The notes beneath the pieces were generated by a model, which saw nothing but the letters and a program-made list of their open reading frames with translations, made no database searches and had not been told where the DNA came from. Below, piece after piece: positions 48,634 to 57,225 of a stretch of DNA of 64,000 bases. Source of the DNA: a virus; the IMG/VR virus record IMGVR_UViG_3300010373_000042, positions 1 to 64,000 of that record, one strand, 5' to 3'. Positions within the stretch are counted from its first letter, which is position 1; each line of letters begins with the position of its first letter. The translations under genes were made by a program, and so were the position numbers.

Positions 48634-48797
48634 GCGTCGTGAATCTTGTGCGCCAGCGTCTGGACGCGATCCCAGCGCCAGCGGATAAAAATGCGCAGCG
48701 CCTGCGGGTCAATCGTGACGCCGAGGTCCTTCTTGAAGGCCTCGGCGAGGATGATCTCGGGCGCGCGGGTGTCATCGGACGAGTCGGGGACATTCAT
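48630..48797 (-). CDS. hypothetical protein, 55 aa
   Basis: GAGGG lies seven bases before the ATG at 48797, and the stop overlaps the GNAT start (ATGA). The sequence is PDSSDDTRAPEIILAEAF, then DPQALRIFIRWRWDRVQTLAHKIHDA, acidic then helical. Not recognised. Confidence 0.6.
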   Translation of the reverse strand: MNVPDSSDDTRAPEIILAEAFKKDLGVTIDPQALRIFIRWRWDRVQTLAHKIHDA

Positions 48798-48798
48798 G

Positions 48799-48960
48799 TC
48801 AGGCCCTCATGCGTTCAAGCAGGTGATCGATCAGCTTGACCTGCACCTCGGCCGTCTCGCGGATGTCGGACGCGCCGGCACCCCAGTCGCCGACCTTGCG
48901 CAGGCGTTCGAGGCGTTCGACGGCGGTTTTGCGGAGGTCCAGCATTTCCTTCCTATCCAT
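48799..48960 (-). CDS. hypothetical helical protein, 53 aa
   Basis: The ATG at 48960 is preceded by GGAGG eight bases upstream; a longer reading to 49035 crosses the HNH gene. MDRKEMLDLRKTAVERLERLRKVGDWGAGASDIRETAEVQVKLIDHLLERM is amphipathic helix throughout. Function unknown. Confidence 0.6.
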   Translation of the reverse strand: MDRKEMLDLRKTAVERLERLRKVGDWGAGASDIRETAEVQVKLIDHLLERMRA

Positions 48961-49496
48961 TAAATGTGCCTCCAAGTTTTGCCATTGATCGCGCGCCAGA
49001 CGGCGCCTGTGGTGCAACCGAAGTTGTTGGCCCATTCCTTGATTTGCCCGCGCCGGTGAACGTACTCACGACGCATTCGTATGACGTCTTGTTCGGTAAG
49101 GATCGCGGAATACTGCCTCGATCCGCGACAGTCTGTGCCATGCAAAATCCGGTGCGACTGGTTTTCCGTCGGGGACGCCCATTTCAGGTTTTCAGCGCGG
49201 CAATCGGCCCGGTCACCGTTCAAATGGGCGCATTCAAAGCCATCGGGTTTTGGGCCATTGAAAGTCTCGCAAACGATGCAGTGCACCCTGAAAGTAATTT
49301 CAGTTTTGCGCTTCCTATCGGGCCCAGGAAGGTCGATAACGGGATATCCGTCGTGAAGTCGCATTGCCCTGATAAGAGGTGTAGCCCGTTCACGATCATA
49401 CCGGCCTGCGCGTAGGCGCAGGCTACGGATTCTTCCGATATTTGAGACCTCGTACAATCCCTCGTAGCCGGCGATCGGTCGCCACTCCTCGGTCAT
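48960..49496 (-). CDS. NUMOD4-HNH homing endonuclease
   Basis: From the ATG at 49496 (GAGGAG upstream) it has 178 aa. EEWRPIAGYEGLYEVSNIGRIRSL is a NUMOD4 motif; VHCIVCETFNGPKPDGFECAHLNGDRADCRAENLKW is the HNH core; the C-terminus (IKEWANNFGCTTGAVWRAINGKTWRHI) is a helix-turn-helix. It is a selfish endonuclease that may have helped bring in the cassette. Confidence 0.9.
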   Translation of the reverse strand: MTEEWRPIAGYEGLYEVSNIGRIRSLRLRAGRYDRERATPLIRAMRLHDGYPVIDLPGPDRKRKTEITFRVHCIVCETFNGPKPDGFECAHLNGDRADCRAENLKWASPTENQSHRILHGTDCRGSRQYSAILTEQDVIRMRREYVHRRGQIKEWANNFGCTTGAVWRAINGKTWRHI

Positions 49497-49660
49497 GTCG
49501 TACTCCTCGCGGTGACGAAGTCCTGAAGCGCGTTGCCGAGGAAGACGGCCAGCGACCGCCGTTCCTGCGAGGCCAGCGCGCACAGACGGTCCTTCAACTC
49601 AGCGGTCATGCGAATTTTCGCGGTCCAATGATATTCGCCGGGGGAAAGTCGGTCGCTCAT
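49493..49660 (-). CDS. Arc-like ribbon-helix-helix protein, first gene of the cargo operon
   Basis: From the ATG at 49660 it has 55 aa. YHWTAKIRMTAELKDRLCALASQERRSLAVFLGNALQDFV matches the beta-strand and two helices of Arc/MetJ-type regulators. No Shine-Dalgarno sequence precedes it. As first gene it may control its own promoter and the whole cargo operon. Confidence 0.75.
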   Translation of the reverse strand: MSDRLSPGEYHWTAKIRMTAELKDRLCALASQERRSLAVFLGNALQDFVTARSTT

Positions 49661-49752
49661 GGCGACGTGATGTAACAAAGCGTACCTGCGTTGGCAACGA
49701 AGAAATGGGGAAGAGTTCACAAATACGTGGATAACGCCTATGTTGCGCGCCG
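49661..49752. promoter_or_regulatory. divergent promoter region between cargo operon and large terminase
   Basis: On the minus strand TTGCCA, a 16-base spacer and TTACAT precede the RHH start by a few bases, a plausible weak promoter. A DnaA-box-like TTATCCACG (minus strand) lies at about 49725-49733. No clear plus-strand promoter for the terminase was seen. Confidence 0.4.
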
Positions 49753-51414
49753 ATGACCCTTTCCCGCACCGCGCTCGTCACGCTCGCCGGCGCTGCCCGA
49801 CGCCTCAAGGAAATCGAGGAGGCAAAACGGCTGGAGGACTCGTTTTACGAGTTCGTCAAAGCCGCATGGCCACATTTCGACCCGTCGGACTTCGTCGGGA
49901 ACTGGCATCTCCAGCAGATGTGCGACCATCTGGAGGCGGTGGCGCGCGGCTATATTAGCCGGCTCCTGATCAACGTGCCGCCGCGCACCGGCAAGACCAA
50001 CATCGCCTCAATCTGCTTCGTGCCGTGGGTGTGGGCCCAGCGCGAAAAAGGCCCGCTAATGGGGCCGCAAGCCTCGTTTTTCTATGCGTCTTATGCCGAA
50101 CAACTGGCCTTGGAGCATTCGCTGAAGGCCCGTCGGCTGATCGAATCGCCGTGGTATCAGCGGATGTGGGGAGGGCGCTACAAGCTGGTGTCCGACCGCA
50201 ACAAGGTCTCGCATTTCGAGAACAACAAGGGCGGCTACCGGCTGGCGTCGTCGGTGGACGCCCGAAGCACGGGCTGGGGCGCGTCCGCGATCTTCGCCGA
50301 CGACCCTCATCTGGTGAAAGAGGCCGAATCGGACGTCGTCCGCGAGGGCGTCGTGCGGTGGTGGATGGAAAGCATGCCGTCCCGCCTCAACGATCGCCGG
50401 ACCGGTGCCATGGTCATCATCATGCAGCGCGTGCACGAGGGCGACGTCGCCGGCCACGTGCTGGCCAGCGATCTCGGCTACGTCCATTTCTGCGTGCCGA
50501 TGTGCTACGTGCCATGCCAGCACGTCAATGCGTGGGTTGGCGAGCAAATTCAAACGTTTATCGGGGAGGATATCGACGATATCGAGGAGGACGACATCTT
50601 CTGGGTCGATCCCCGGACCGAGGAGGGCGACCTGCTTTGGCCAGAGCGCTATCCGGCCACCGAAGTCGTCAAGCTGGAAAAGGAACTCGGGCCCTACGGA
50701 TTCGCCGGCCAATACCAGCAGGACCCGGCGCCGCGCGGCGGCGGCATCATCCGGCGCGAGTGGTGGCAGCCGTGGGACAAGGAAACCGCCGAGAAGAATG
50801 GCTGCGTCCCGGAAAAATACCCCGGTTTCGAATACATCCTCGCCGCGCTGGACGGCGCGCTGACCGAAAAAGAGGAAAATGACCCGTCGGCGCTGTCGAT
50901 CTGGGGCATTTTCCGCGATCCGAACGGCAACCCGAACATCTTCCTGATGTATTGCTGGGCCGAGAAGTACCAGATCCACGATCTCGCCAAGCGCGTCGGC
51001 GAAGATTGCCGGCAATTCAAGGTCGACCGGCTGCTGATCGAAAACAAGGCGTCCGGCCACTCGGTGAGCCAGGAACTGGCCCGGCTGTTCGGCTCATACG
51101 AATTCGGCATCGAACTGATCGATCCCCGGACCGGCTTTATCAAATCGCCCGACAAGGTGGCCCGGCTACAAAGCATCGTGCACTTATTCAGCGAAGGCAT
51201 GGTCTACGCGCCTGACAAGACGTGGGCCGACGATATGATCAAGCAATGCGCAACGGTGCCGAGAGCGATCCATGACGACCTCGCCGACACCTGCAGCATG
51301 GCGCTTTTGTACCTCCGCCGCGCCAACCTGATTGTGCGTCGCGAGGAGCGCGAGGTCGAACTGGAGGATGAGACCCGCTACCGACCCCGGACCGGCGCAT
51401 TGTATCCGGCCTGA
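49753..51414 (+). CDS. terminase large subunit
   Basis: The 553-aa protein has a packaging ATPase: Walker A-like VPPRTGKT (75-82), Walker B near AIFADDPH, and a coupling segment MVIIMQRVHEGDVAGHVL. The C-terminal nuclease domain starts at ILAALDGALTEKEENDPSALSIWG with further acidic residues (DRLLIENKASGHSV). It packages DNA with the small subunit encoded 36 kb away. The first gene of the head block. Confidence 0.95.
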   Translation: MTLSRTALVTLAGAARRLKEIEEAKRLEDSFYEFVKAAWPHFDPSDFVGNWHLQQMCDHLEAVARGYISRLLINVPPRTGKTNIASICFVPWVWAQREKGPLMGPQASFFYASYAEQLALEHSLKARRLIESPWYQRMWGGRYKLVSDRNKVSHFENNKGGYRLASSVDARSTGWGASAIFADDPHLVKEAESDVVREGVVRWWMESMPSRLNDRRTGAMVIIMQRVHEGDVAGHVLASDLGYVHFCVPMCYVPCQHVNAWVGEQIQTFIGEDIDDIEEDDIFWVDPRTEEGDLLWPERYPATEVVKLEKELGPYGFAGQYQQDPAPRGGGIIRREWWQPWDKETAEKNGCVPEKYPGFEYILAALDGALTEKEENDPSALSIWGIFRDPNGNPNIFLMYCWAEKYQIHDLAKRVGEDCRQFKVDRLLIENKASGHSVSQELARLFGSYEFGIELIDPRTGFIKSPDKVARLQSIVHLFSEGMVYAPDKTWADDMIKQCATVPRAIHDDLADTCSMALLYLRRANLIVRREEREVELEDETRYRPRTGALYPA

Positions 51415-51458
51415 TTAGATGATAATTGTGACCGCAAGTTCATTTTTTAAGGGCCACT

Positions 51459-54005
51459 ATGGCCGCACCCACGACCCTTCGCCTGGTTGATCCGGAACAG
51501 CCGCAGGAGCAACTTGCCCCGGCGACGTTCGACCTTGGCGAGGGCGATACCGGTGTCACCATCGACGAAAACGGCATCGCCCGGATCGAACATCCCGATG
51601 GTTCGGTGACGTTTGACGAACATCCGGCCCGCGACAAGCCGGAAAGCGACGACAAGAACTTCTACCGCAACCTCGCCGACGATATAAACGCCGACGATCT
51701 CGGCATGATCGCGTCCGATTTGCTCACTGGGATCGATCTCGACGACCAGTCGCGCAAGGACTGGCTACAGGCGCGCGCCGCGTTCATTCGGCTATTGGGA
51801 CTCAAGCTGGAAGAGCCGCGCGGCGACACCGGTTCGGCCTCGGCCCCGCTGGAAGGGATGTCGTCGATCCGGCATCCGCTGATGCTCGAGGCCACGATCC
51901 ATTTTCAGGCCAACGCGCTCGGCGAACTGTTGCCGGCGGCCGGTCCCGTCAAGGTTCGCAACGACCTTCCGATGCGGCCCGATGCGCCAGCGCTGCCGGC
52001 ACCCGCCGCACAACCGCCCACCGCCCCGCCTAATATCGCAGGGGCTGCTGCCCCGCCGATGCCCGGGCCACCCCCGGGCATGCCGCCAGCGGCCGCCGCG
52101 CCGGGTATCGGCCACAACGGGCCGCCCGAAGGGCAGGCGATGGACGATTTGGGCTCCGCGCTCGAAAAGGACATGAATCATTACCTGACGGTGACGGCGA
52201 CGGAATATTATCCCGACACCGACCGCATGATGTTTTACGTCGGTTTCGGCGGCGATGGCTTCAAGAAGGTCTACAATTGCCCGCTTCGCCGCCGCCCGGT
52301 CTCGGAATCGGTCGACGCCGAGGACATCATCGTCTCGGATTCGGCGACCGACATCCGCAACTGCGGCCGCGTCACCCACCGGATCAAGATGCGCCCGTCG
52401 GTGCTGAAACGGATGCAGATCGTCGGCGCCTACCGCGACGTGCCGGTGGGCCAGCCCAATATCGCACAGACGTTGACCGCGCCGGAACAGGAGAAGGCCG
52501 AGATCGGTGGCTACCGTCCGCAGCCGATGCAGCCGAAAGACGGCAAGTTCGAGGTCTACGAGTGCTACTGCGAACTCGACCTCGACCAGTTCGCGCCGGA
52601 GCAGTTCAAGGGCAAAGGCCTGCCGCTGCCCTACGTCGTCACGCTGGAAAAGGACAGCCGCCAGGTTCTCGCCGTCACCCGCAACTGGGATGAGGAAGAC
52701 GAGCAGGCGCTGGCCAAGCAGTTCTTCGTCCAGTTCCCGTTCATCCGCGGTCTTGGCTTCTACGGTCTCGGGCTAGGCCACATCCTCGGCAATGTCACGA
52801 TGGCGCTGACCGCGATCTGGCGCATCATGATCGACAACGGGATGTTCTCCAATTTCCCGGGCTTCCTGATTTCCAAGGGAGCGACGCGGCAGAACACCAA
52901 CAACATGAGGGTGCCGGCTGGGTCGGGCTATCCGATCGACCTGCCGCCGGGCATGAAGATGGGCGATGCGGTGATGCCGCTGCCTTATAAGGAAACCGGG
53001 GCTTCGTTCACCGCGCTTGGCGTGCACATCGAGGAAGTCGGTCAGCGCCTCGGCCAGACCGCCGAATTGAATATCGGCGAGGGCAAGCAGGACGTTCCGG
53101 TCGGCACCACCATGGCCCTGATCGAGCAGGCCACCAAGATCATGGACTCCGTGCACAAGCGGCTGCACGCCGCGCAAGCGCAGGAATTCCAGTTGCTGAA
53201 AGAGCGCTTTCGCGAGGACCCGGAGGCATTCTGGCGCCACAACAAGCGGCCGGCGCGGGAATGGACCATCGAGCAATTCAAACAGGCGCTGGAGCAGCGC
53301 GAGCTCGTGCCGGTCGCCGATCCGAACAATCCGACCAGCCTGCACCGCATCGCGAAGGCCACGATCATCGACACGCTAGTCACCAAATATCCGCAGGACA
53401 TGGACAAGCGCGCCGCGCTGAAGCGGATCATGCGGATCGCCGACATCGACAGCGAAGGCCTGATGCTGGGCCAGACCGCGCCGCCACCGCCCGACCCGCG
53501 CATGTTCGCGATCCAGTCCAAGGCGCAGGCGGAAGCGATGAGCGCGCAGATCGACAAGGCCAAACTTTTGCTACAGCAGCAGAACCAGCAGGCCAGTTTC
53601 GCCGACAAGGCCGCCGAGCGCGCCTTCAAGGAGCGCATGCAGCAGTTCGAAATGTACCTCGAACAGTTGCGGGTGCAGGCCGAGGCGATCATTCACGCCC
53701 ACGACATCCAGCGCGACAACATGAAGGCGCAGTCGGAGGTGGCAACCAATCACGTCCAAGCCCTGCACGGCATGGCGATGGACGAGGCCAGCGGGCAGGC
53801 GGAACTGGCGCGCGGCGGTCAGGTGCATACTCACGAAATCATCAAGCAGCACGAGCGGAATCAGCAGGAACTCGCCGCGCAACGCGAGCGCCACGAGCAG
53901 CAACTGCGGCAGAACGACGAGACGCACGAGCAGAAGCTGGAACAGATCAGACAGCAGGCGGCGGCAAAGCCGAAGATCAAGTCGAAACCGAGCGGAGAAA
54001 AATAG
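51459..54005 (+). CDS. portal protein, 848 aa
   Basis: After an acidic N-terminus (DPEQPQEQLAPATFDLGEG) the core includes TASAPLEGMSSIRHPLMLEATIHFQANALGELLP, DMNHYLTVTATEYYPDTDRMMFYVGFGG, RNCGRVTHRIKMRPSVLKRMQ and KFEVYECYCELDL, the pattern of large podovirus-type portals. A proline-rich insert (about 175-215) and a long glutamine-rich C-terminal coiled coil (about 680-840) are notable. It follows the large terminase, as expected. Confidence 0.85.
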   Translation: MAAPTTLRLVDPEQPQEQLAPATFDLGEGDTGVTIDENGIARIEHPDGSVTFDEHPARDKPESDDKNFYRNLADDINADDLGMIASDLLTGIDLDDQSRKDWLQARAAFIRLLGLKLEEPRGDTGSASAPLEGMSSIRHPLMLEATIHFQANALGELLPAAGPVKVRNDLPMRPDAPALPAPAAQPPTAPPNIAGAAAPPMPGPPPGMPPAAAAPGIGHNGPPEGQAMDDLGSALEKDMNHYLTVTATEYYPDTDRMMFYVGFGGDGFKKVYNCPLRRRPVSESVDAEDIIVSDSATDIRNCGRVTHRIKMRPSVLKRMQIVGAYRDVPVGQPNIAQTLTAPEQEKAEIGGYRPQPMQPKDGKFEVYECYCELDLDQFAPEQFKGKGLPLPYVVTLEKDSRQVLAVTRNWDEEDEQALAKQFFVQFPFIRGLGFYGLGLGHILGNVTMALTAIWRIMIDNGMFSNFPGFLISKGATRQNTNNMRVPAGSGYPIDLPPGMKMGDAVMPLPYKETGASFTALGVHIEEVGQRLGQTAELNIGEGKQDVPVGTTMALIEQATKIMDSVHKRLHAAQAQEFQLLKERFREDPEAFWRHNKRPAREWTIEQFKQALEQRELVPVADPNNPTSLHRIAKATIIDTLVTKYPQDMDKRAALKRIMRIADIDSEGLMLGQTAPPPPDPRMFAIQSKAQAEAMSAQIDKAKLLLQQQNQQASFADKAAERAFKERMQQFEMYLEQLRVQAEAIIHAHDIQRDNMKAQSEVATNHVQALHGMAMDEASGQAELARGGQVHTHEIIKQHERNQQELAAQRERHEQQLRQNDETHEQKLEQIRQQAAAKPKIKSKPSGEK

Positions 54006-54224
54006 ATGGCGCACCCACACAGCGACGATATCCGCCGCAGTCACGGCGACAAGCTCGACGATATGACCGGCGCGCGCGGCGAGCACCCGATGGACCGGGC
54101 GTCACGCATCGCCGGCGTCAAGCCGGGTCAGCCGGCGCAAGGCGATGCGGCGCAGGGTCCGGAAGAACAGTGGACCGCCGCGCCGGCGCGACAGATTTCG
54201 AACCTCGGCAACATCAGGAAATAG
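54006..54224 (+). CDS. hypothetical small protein, 72 aa
   Basis: It starts one base after the portal stop. Histidine and acidic residues at the N-terminus (HPHSDDIRRSHGDKLDDM), then polar. No family. Lies in the head operon. Confidence 0.6.
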   Translation: MAHPHSDDIRRSHGDKLDDMTGARGEHPMDRASRIAGVKPGQPAQGDAAQGPEEQWTAAPARQISNLGNIRK

Positions 54225-54226
54225 CC

Positions 54227-54793
54227 ATGGCACACAGTCATCACATGCACCGCGAGCATCAGGTTTCCCATCGCCGGGTTGATCATATCCTGAAGGACGA
54301 GCCGGAAGGTGCGAAGAAGCACTCGAAAAGCCACGCCTTCAGCAAGGTCACCAGCAAGACGGCTGCCGAGCATCACGACGCCAAGGTCGCGGGCAAGAAG
54401 GGGCCGAAACGCTACGCCCGTGGCGGCAAGGTCAAGCACGGTCATCAGACCAACATCGCGATCGTCGTTCCGCATCGCCCGGGCGCTGCATCCTCACCCA
54501 TGGGCACTCCCCCCATGGCCGGGCCAACTGCCGGACCGCCTGTTCCCATGGGCGGTCCGGCTCCTTCTCCGATGGGTGCCCCGCCTCCCGGCATGCCGAC
54601 GGGAATGCCGATGCGCAAACACGGCGGACGGATCGCGAAGAAAAGCGGGGGATCGATCGACGGCGAGTCCACCATCGCCGAAGACAAGAAGTGGAGCAAG
54701 CGCGCCGAGAAGAACAGCTATTTCCGTGGCGGCGCGGCCTCGGGTGTCGGCCGTGAGGAAAAGGCCGAGCACATGAAGCGCAAGGGAAAATGA
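54227..54793 (+). CDS. histidine/lysine-rich head-operon protein, 188 aa
   Basis: MAHSHHMHREHQVSHRRVDHIL, a lysine-rich middle (KVAGKKGPKRYARGGKVKHGH), a proline/methionine/glycine run and a C-terminus (NSYFRGGAASGVGREEKAEHMKRKGK). It resembles the small basic protein at 59855 in composition. Possibly a DNA- or scaffold-binding head protein; unknown. Confidence 0.62.
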   Translation: MAHSHHMHREHQVSHRRVDHILKDEPEGAKKHSKSHAFSKVTSKTAAEHHDAKVAGKKGPKRYARGGKVKHGHQTNIAIVVPHRPGAASSPMGTPPMAGPTAGPPVPMGGPAPSPMGAPPPGMPTGMPMRKHGGRIAKKSGGSIDGESTIAEDKKWSKRAEKNSYFRGGAASGVGREEKAEHMKRKGK

Positions 54794-55005
54794 CGGCGAT
54801 CAAAAGCCAGCATTCGCGAACGTTCGAGCAGCTTGCCGGCGAACACCGAAAGGCGCTGATCGAATCACTGTCGGCCGGCGTCCCAGAGGACTATCCGGCC
54901 TACCGACAATTGGTTGGACGAATCCAGGGCATCGACGATGCGCTGAAAATGTCCGGCGAAGCAGATTTCAAACTCAGTGGAGACGAACCTAATGAGCGTG
55001 CATAG
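54790..55005 (+). CDS. hypothetical small protein, 71 aa
   Basis: Overlaps its neighbours. The sequence (FEQLAGEHRKALIESLSAGVPEDYPAYRQLVGRIQGIDDALKM) is helical and resembles small phage head proteins next to GroES-like genes. Function unknown. Confidence 0.62.
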   Translation: MTAIKSQHSRTFEQLAGEHRKALIESLSAGVPEDYPAYRQLVGRIQGIDDALKMSGEADFKLSGDEPNERA

Positions 55006-55402
55006 CGCACCGAAGATCGAACAAATCAGCCGGGCTGTGGATCCCAAGCAGGGGATCATCAAGGCCGTCGGCGATCTAAGCGGCATCGGCGTTTTCAGCG
55101 ATCTCGTATTGCTGGGGACCTTCATCCGCAACGAAAAGACCGCCGGCAACATCATTCTGCCGAAGGAATATCTGCAGGAAGACGAGCATCAGGGAAAAGT
55201 CGGGTTAGTCCTGAAGTCCGGACCGCTCGCCTACGCGGATTGGGAGGAAGGCGACGAGGTCGGCAAGAATGCGCAGCCGCATACCTGGGTCGTCTATGCG
55301 ATCAAGGATAGCTGGCCCGTGCAGATCAACGGCGTCGCTTGCCGCTTCATTCCCTATGACAAGCTGCGGGCCCGCGTAACCGATCCCAAGATGGTGTTCT
55401 GA
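54992..55402 (+). CDS. GroES-like phage protein
   Basis: The ATG at 54992 follows GGAG and gives 136 aa. GVFSDLVLLGTFIRNEKTAGNIILPKEYLQEDEHQGKVGLVLKSGP and WVVYAIKDSWPVQINGVACRFIPYDKLRARV follow the GroES/Cpn10 beta-barrel with a mobile-loop-like segment. Phage GroES homologues help fold the major capsid protein. The genes around it fit that role. Confidence 0.75.
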   Translation: MSVHSAPKIEQISRAVDPKQGIIKAVGDLSGIGVFSDLVLLGTFIRNEKTAGNIILPKEYLQEDEHQGKVGLVLKSGPLAYADWEEGDEVGKNAQPHTWVVYAIKDSWPVQINGVACRFIPYDKLRARVTDPKMVF

Positions 55403-56445
55403 TGCCCAGGATCAAACCCCCGCGCTCCCAGGAACAGCCGGCCGCCGACCTGATCGAAGACAACGCGCCGCCGACCGAAGATATCGAGATCGTACTCGCG
55501 CCGGATGACGAGCCGGTCGAGATTGAGCTTGCGCCAGCGCCTGTCGAACCGCAGCCGAGGTCGACCCCGGCCCCTACGGATGATGACGCGCTGGTCCGTG
55601 CAGCGGAAGCGACACGCCGTGCCGAGGACTTGCAGCGGCGCAATGCCGAGTTGGAGCGACAAAACCGGGATCGCGACGAGGAACTGGCCCGCGAGCGCGG
55701 CCGCGGCGACGAGGCCGAATACAACTCGGTCCTGACCGCGATCGCGGCGGAGCAGGGCGCGCTGAGCAAGGCCAAGTCCGATTATACCACCGCGGCCGCT
55801 GCAAGCGACTGGGCCGCCGCCGGCGAGGCGCAGGAGGCGATCGCGGCCGCGCGCGGCCGGCTCGACCGCCTCGAGGACGGTAAACAGGCATTCGAATCCC
55901 GTCGAGAAACCCGGGGCACCGAGCCGCGCCCCGCCGCGCCCCAAACGCTGGATTTCGAGCAGAAAATCACGGCGCTGCCGGACACCGCCAAGCAATGGCT
56001 GCGCAAGCATCCGGAGTTCATCAACGACGAAGCGCTGAACCGCAAGATTGGCGCCACCCACAATTATCTGGTGGATAACAAGGGCGTCGCCGCCTTCACC
56101 CCGGCCTATTTCGACGCGCTTGATGCCGAATTTGGCTTCAAGGGCGCCAGCGATCCTGATCCCCAACCGCAGCCTCAGGCCCAACCTCAGGCCCAACTAC
56201 AACGAAGGAGCATTCCCATGTCGGCCCCGGTTTCCCGTGACGTCCCGACGGCTTCCGGCCAGCGGCAGTCGGACAACAAGATGACCCTGACCCCGAAGGA
56301 GCGAGAAATCGCGCGGCTGTCGATTCCGGACACGCCCGGGCTGCCGAAGCTGTCGAATGCGGAGAAGGAACTGATGTACGCCAAGAACAAGGCGCGACTC
56401 AACACCATGAAGGCCAACGGCACCTATTCGGAGCGCAGGGAATGA
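55402..56445 (+). CDS. scaffold-like protein with internal start, 347 aa
   Basis: The N-terminal half is acidic and then coiled coil (RRAEDLQRRNAELERQNRDRDEELARERGRG), followed by a helical middle (DFEQKITALPDTAKQWLRKHPEFINDEALNRKIGATHNYL) and a basic C-terminus. Composition and position before the capsid gene fit a scaffolding protein. An in-frame ATG at 56218 has AAGGAG seven bases upstream and would make a 75-aa C-terminal form. Confidence 0.75.
   Translation: MPRIKPPRSQEQPAADLIEDNAPPTEDIEIVLAPDDEPVEIELAPAPVEPQPRSTPAPTDDDALVRAAEATRRAEDLQRRNAELERQNRDRDEELARERGRGDEAEYNSVLTAIAAEQGALSKAKSDYTTAAAASDWAAAGEAQEAIAAARGRLDRLEDGKQAFESRRETRGTEPRPAAPQTLDFEQKITALPDTAKQWLRKHPEFINDEALNRKIGATHNYLVDNKGVAAFTPAYFDALDAEFGFKGASDPDPQPQPQAQPQAQLQRRSIPMSAPVSRDVPTASGQRQSDNKMTLTPKEREIARLSIPDTPGLPKLSNAEKELMYAKNKARLNTMKANGTYSERRE
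56218..56445 (+). CDS. internal in-frame start: C-terminal scaffold fragment, 75 aa
   Basis: GAAGGAG lies just before the ATG at 56218, in frame with the scaffold gene. The product MSAPVSRDVPTASGQ... to the shared C-terminus TLTPKEREIARLSIPDTPGLPKLSNAEKELMYAKNKARL is basic and helical. A nested start in the scaffold gene recalls lambda Nu3 within C. Translation is inferred. Confidence 0.5.
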   Translation: MSAPVSRDVPTASGQRQSDNKMTLTPKEREIARLSIPDTPGLPKLSNAEKELMYAKNKARLNTMKANGTYSERRE

Positions 56446-57068
56446 GCGAAGCAGCGAAGACCGAGACGACCAAGCGCAAGGGCGGATGGCCCGCCGGCAA
56501 GCCGCGCACCAAGCGCGAGGCGCCGAGCCCCGTTGCGGTGATTGCCGCTGCTGACCGCGCCGTGAAGCCACCGGCGAAGAATCCTATGCTTGCCAAGATG
56601 AAGGCGCGGCCAAACTGGGACAGCGACGATTTCGTGGGCGTTGGCCTCGAAGGATCCGACCGGCTGCACATCCCGAAGGAACTGGTGGATTCGTTGTGGC
56701 GCGACGGCATTGCGCTGCAATGGGCGACCAAGTCTGTCCGCGGCATGGAAACGCCGCAGGAAATGGCCAAGATGACCCGCGGCGGCTGGACCCCGGTCCA
56801 CCAGTCCGACTTCGACGGCTTGCTCGACGGCATGTTCATGTCGAAGGGCATCGACGAGCCGATCGTGGTCGACGACTGCATTCTGGTCGCGCGCCCGGCA
56901 GAAATTCAGAAGAAGGCGAAGCGGGCGATGGATCGGGACGCCACCATGCCGCTGCAGATCACCGAGGAACAGATCGGCCACGGCATTCCCGGCGTCACCG
57001 GCAGCGGCCACAAGAGCGTCAAGAACACCATCAACCGGACCCTGGAGCGGGTGGAGATTCCGGATTGA
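56442..57068 (+). CDS. hypothetical head-operon protein, 208 aa
   Basis: A lysine-rich N-terminus (KTETTKRKGGWPAGKPRTKREAPSP) is followed by WDSDDFVGVGLEGSDRLHIPKELVDSL and VHQSDFDGLLDGMFMSKGIDEPIVVDDCILVARPAEI. Similar proteins stand before capsid genes in related phages, unassigned. Overlaps the scaffold stop. Confidence 0.68.
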   Translation: MSEAAKTETTKRKGGWPAGKPRTKREAPSPVAVIAAADRAVKPPAKNPMLAKMKARPNWDSDDFVGVGLEGSDRLHIPKELVDSLWRDGIALQWATKSVRGMETPQEMAKMTRGGWTPVHQSDFDGLLDGMFMSKGIDEPIVVDDCILVARPAEIQKKAKRAMDRDATMPLQITEEQIGHGIPGVTGSGHKSVKNTINRTLERVEIPD

Positions 57069-57225
57069 TCGGCTGGGAGGGTATTGCAATCGACCAAGAA
57101 ATGAACTAAGGGTCACAAGAACAGGACCGCGCCGGTCCTAAGCATACCCTCCGCGCGCCGTGGAGGCTCAGGTGATGACCAATCGCGAATAGTCGCGTGC
57201 GGTTGCCATTTCAGGAGCCTTCACC
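57069..57225 (+). promoter_or_regulatory. structured leader before the capsid genes
   Basis: Three inverted repeats lie in 157 bases: GGAGGGTAT (57076-57084) with ATACCCTCC (57144-57152); nested AGGACC/GGTCCT (57123-57139, 5-base loop); and CGCGA/TCGCG (57184-57197, 4-base loop). No T-run follows. It could be an mRNA leader, processing site or protein-binding element for high capsid expression. Confidence 0.5.

Noticed and set aside
50056-51060. 334-aa ORF on the minus strand
   Set aside because: Antisense to the terminase large subunit, whose motifs leave no doubt about the coding strand.
53261-54226. Long N-terminal extension of the histidine-rich protein overlapping the portal gene
   Set aside because: The upstream part is a shadow of the portal coiled coil; the natural start is the ATG at 54227.
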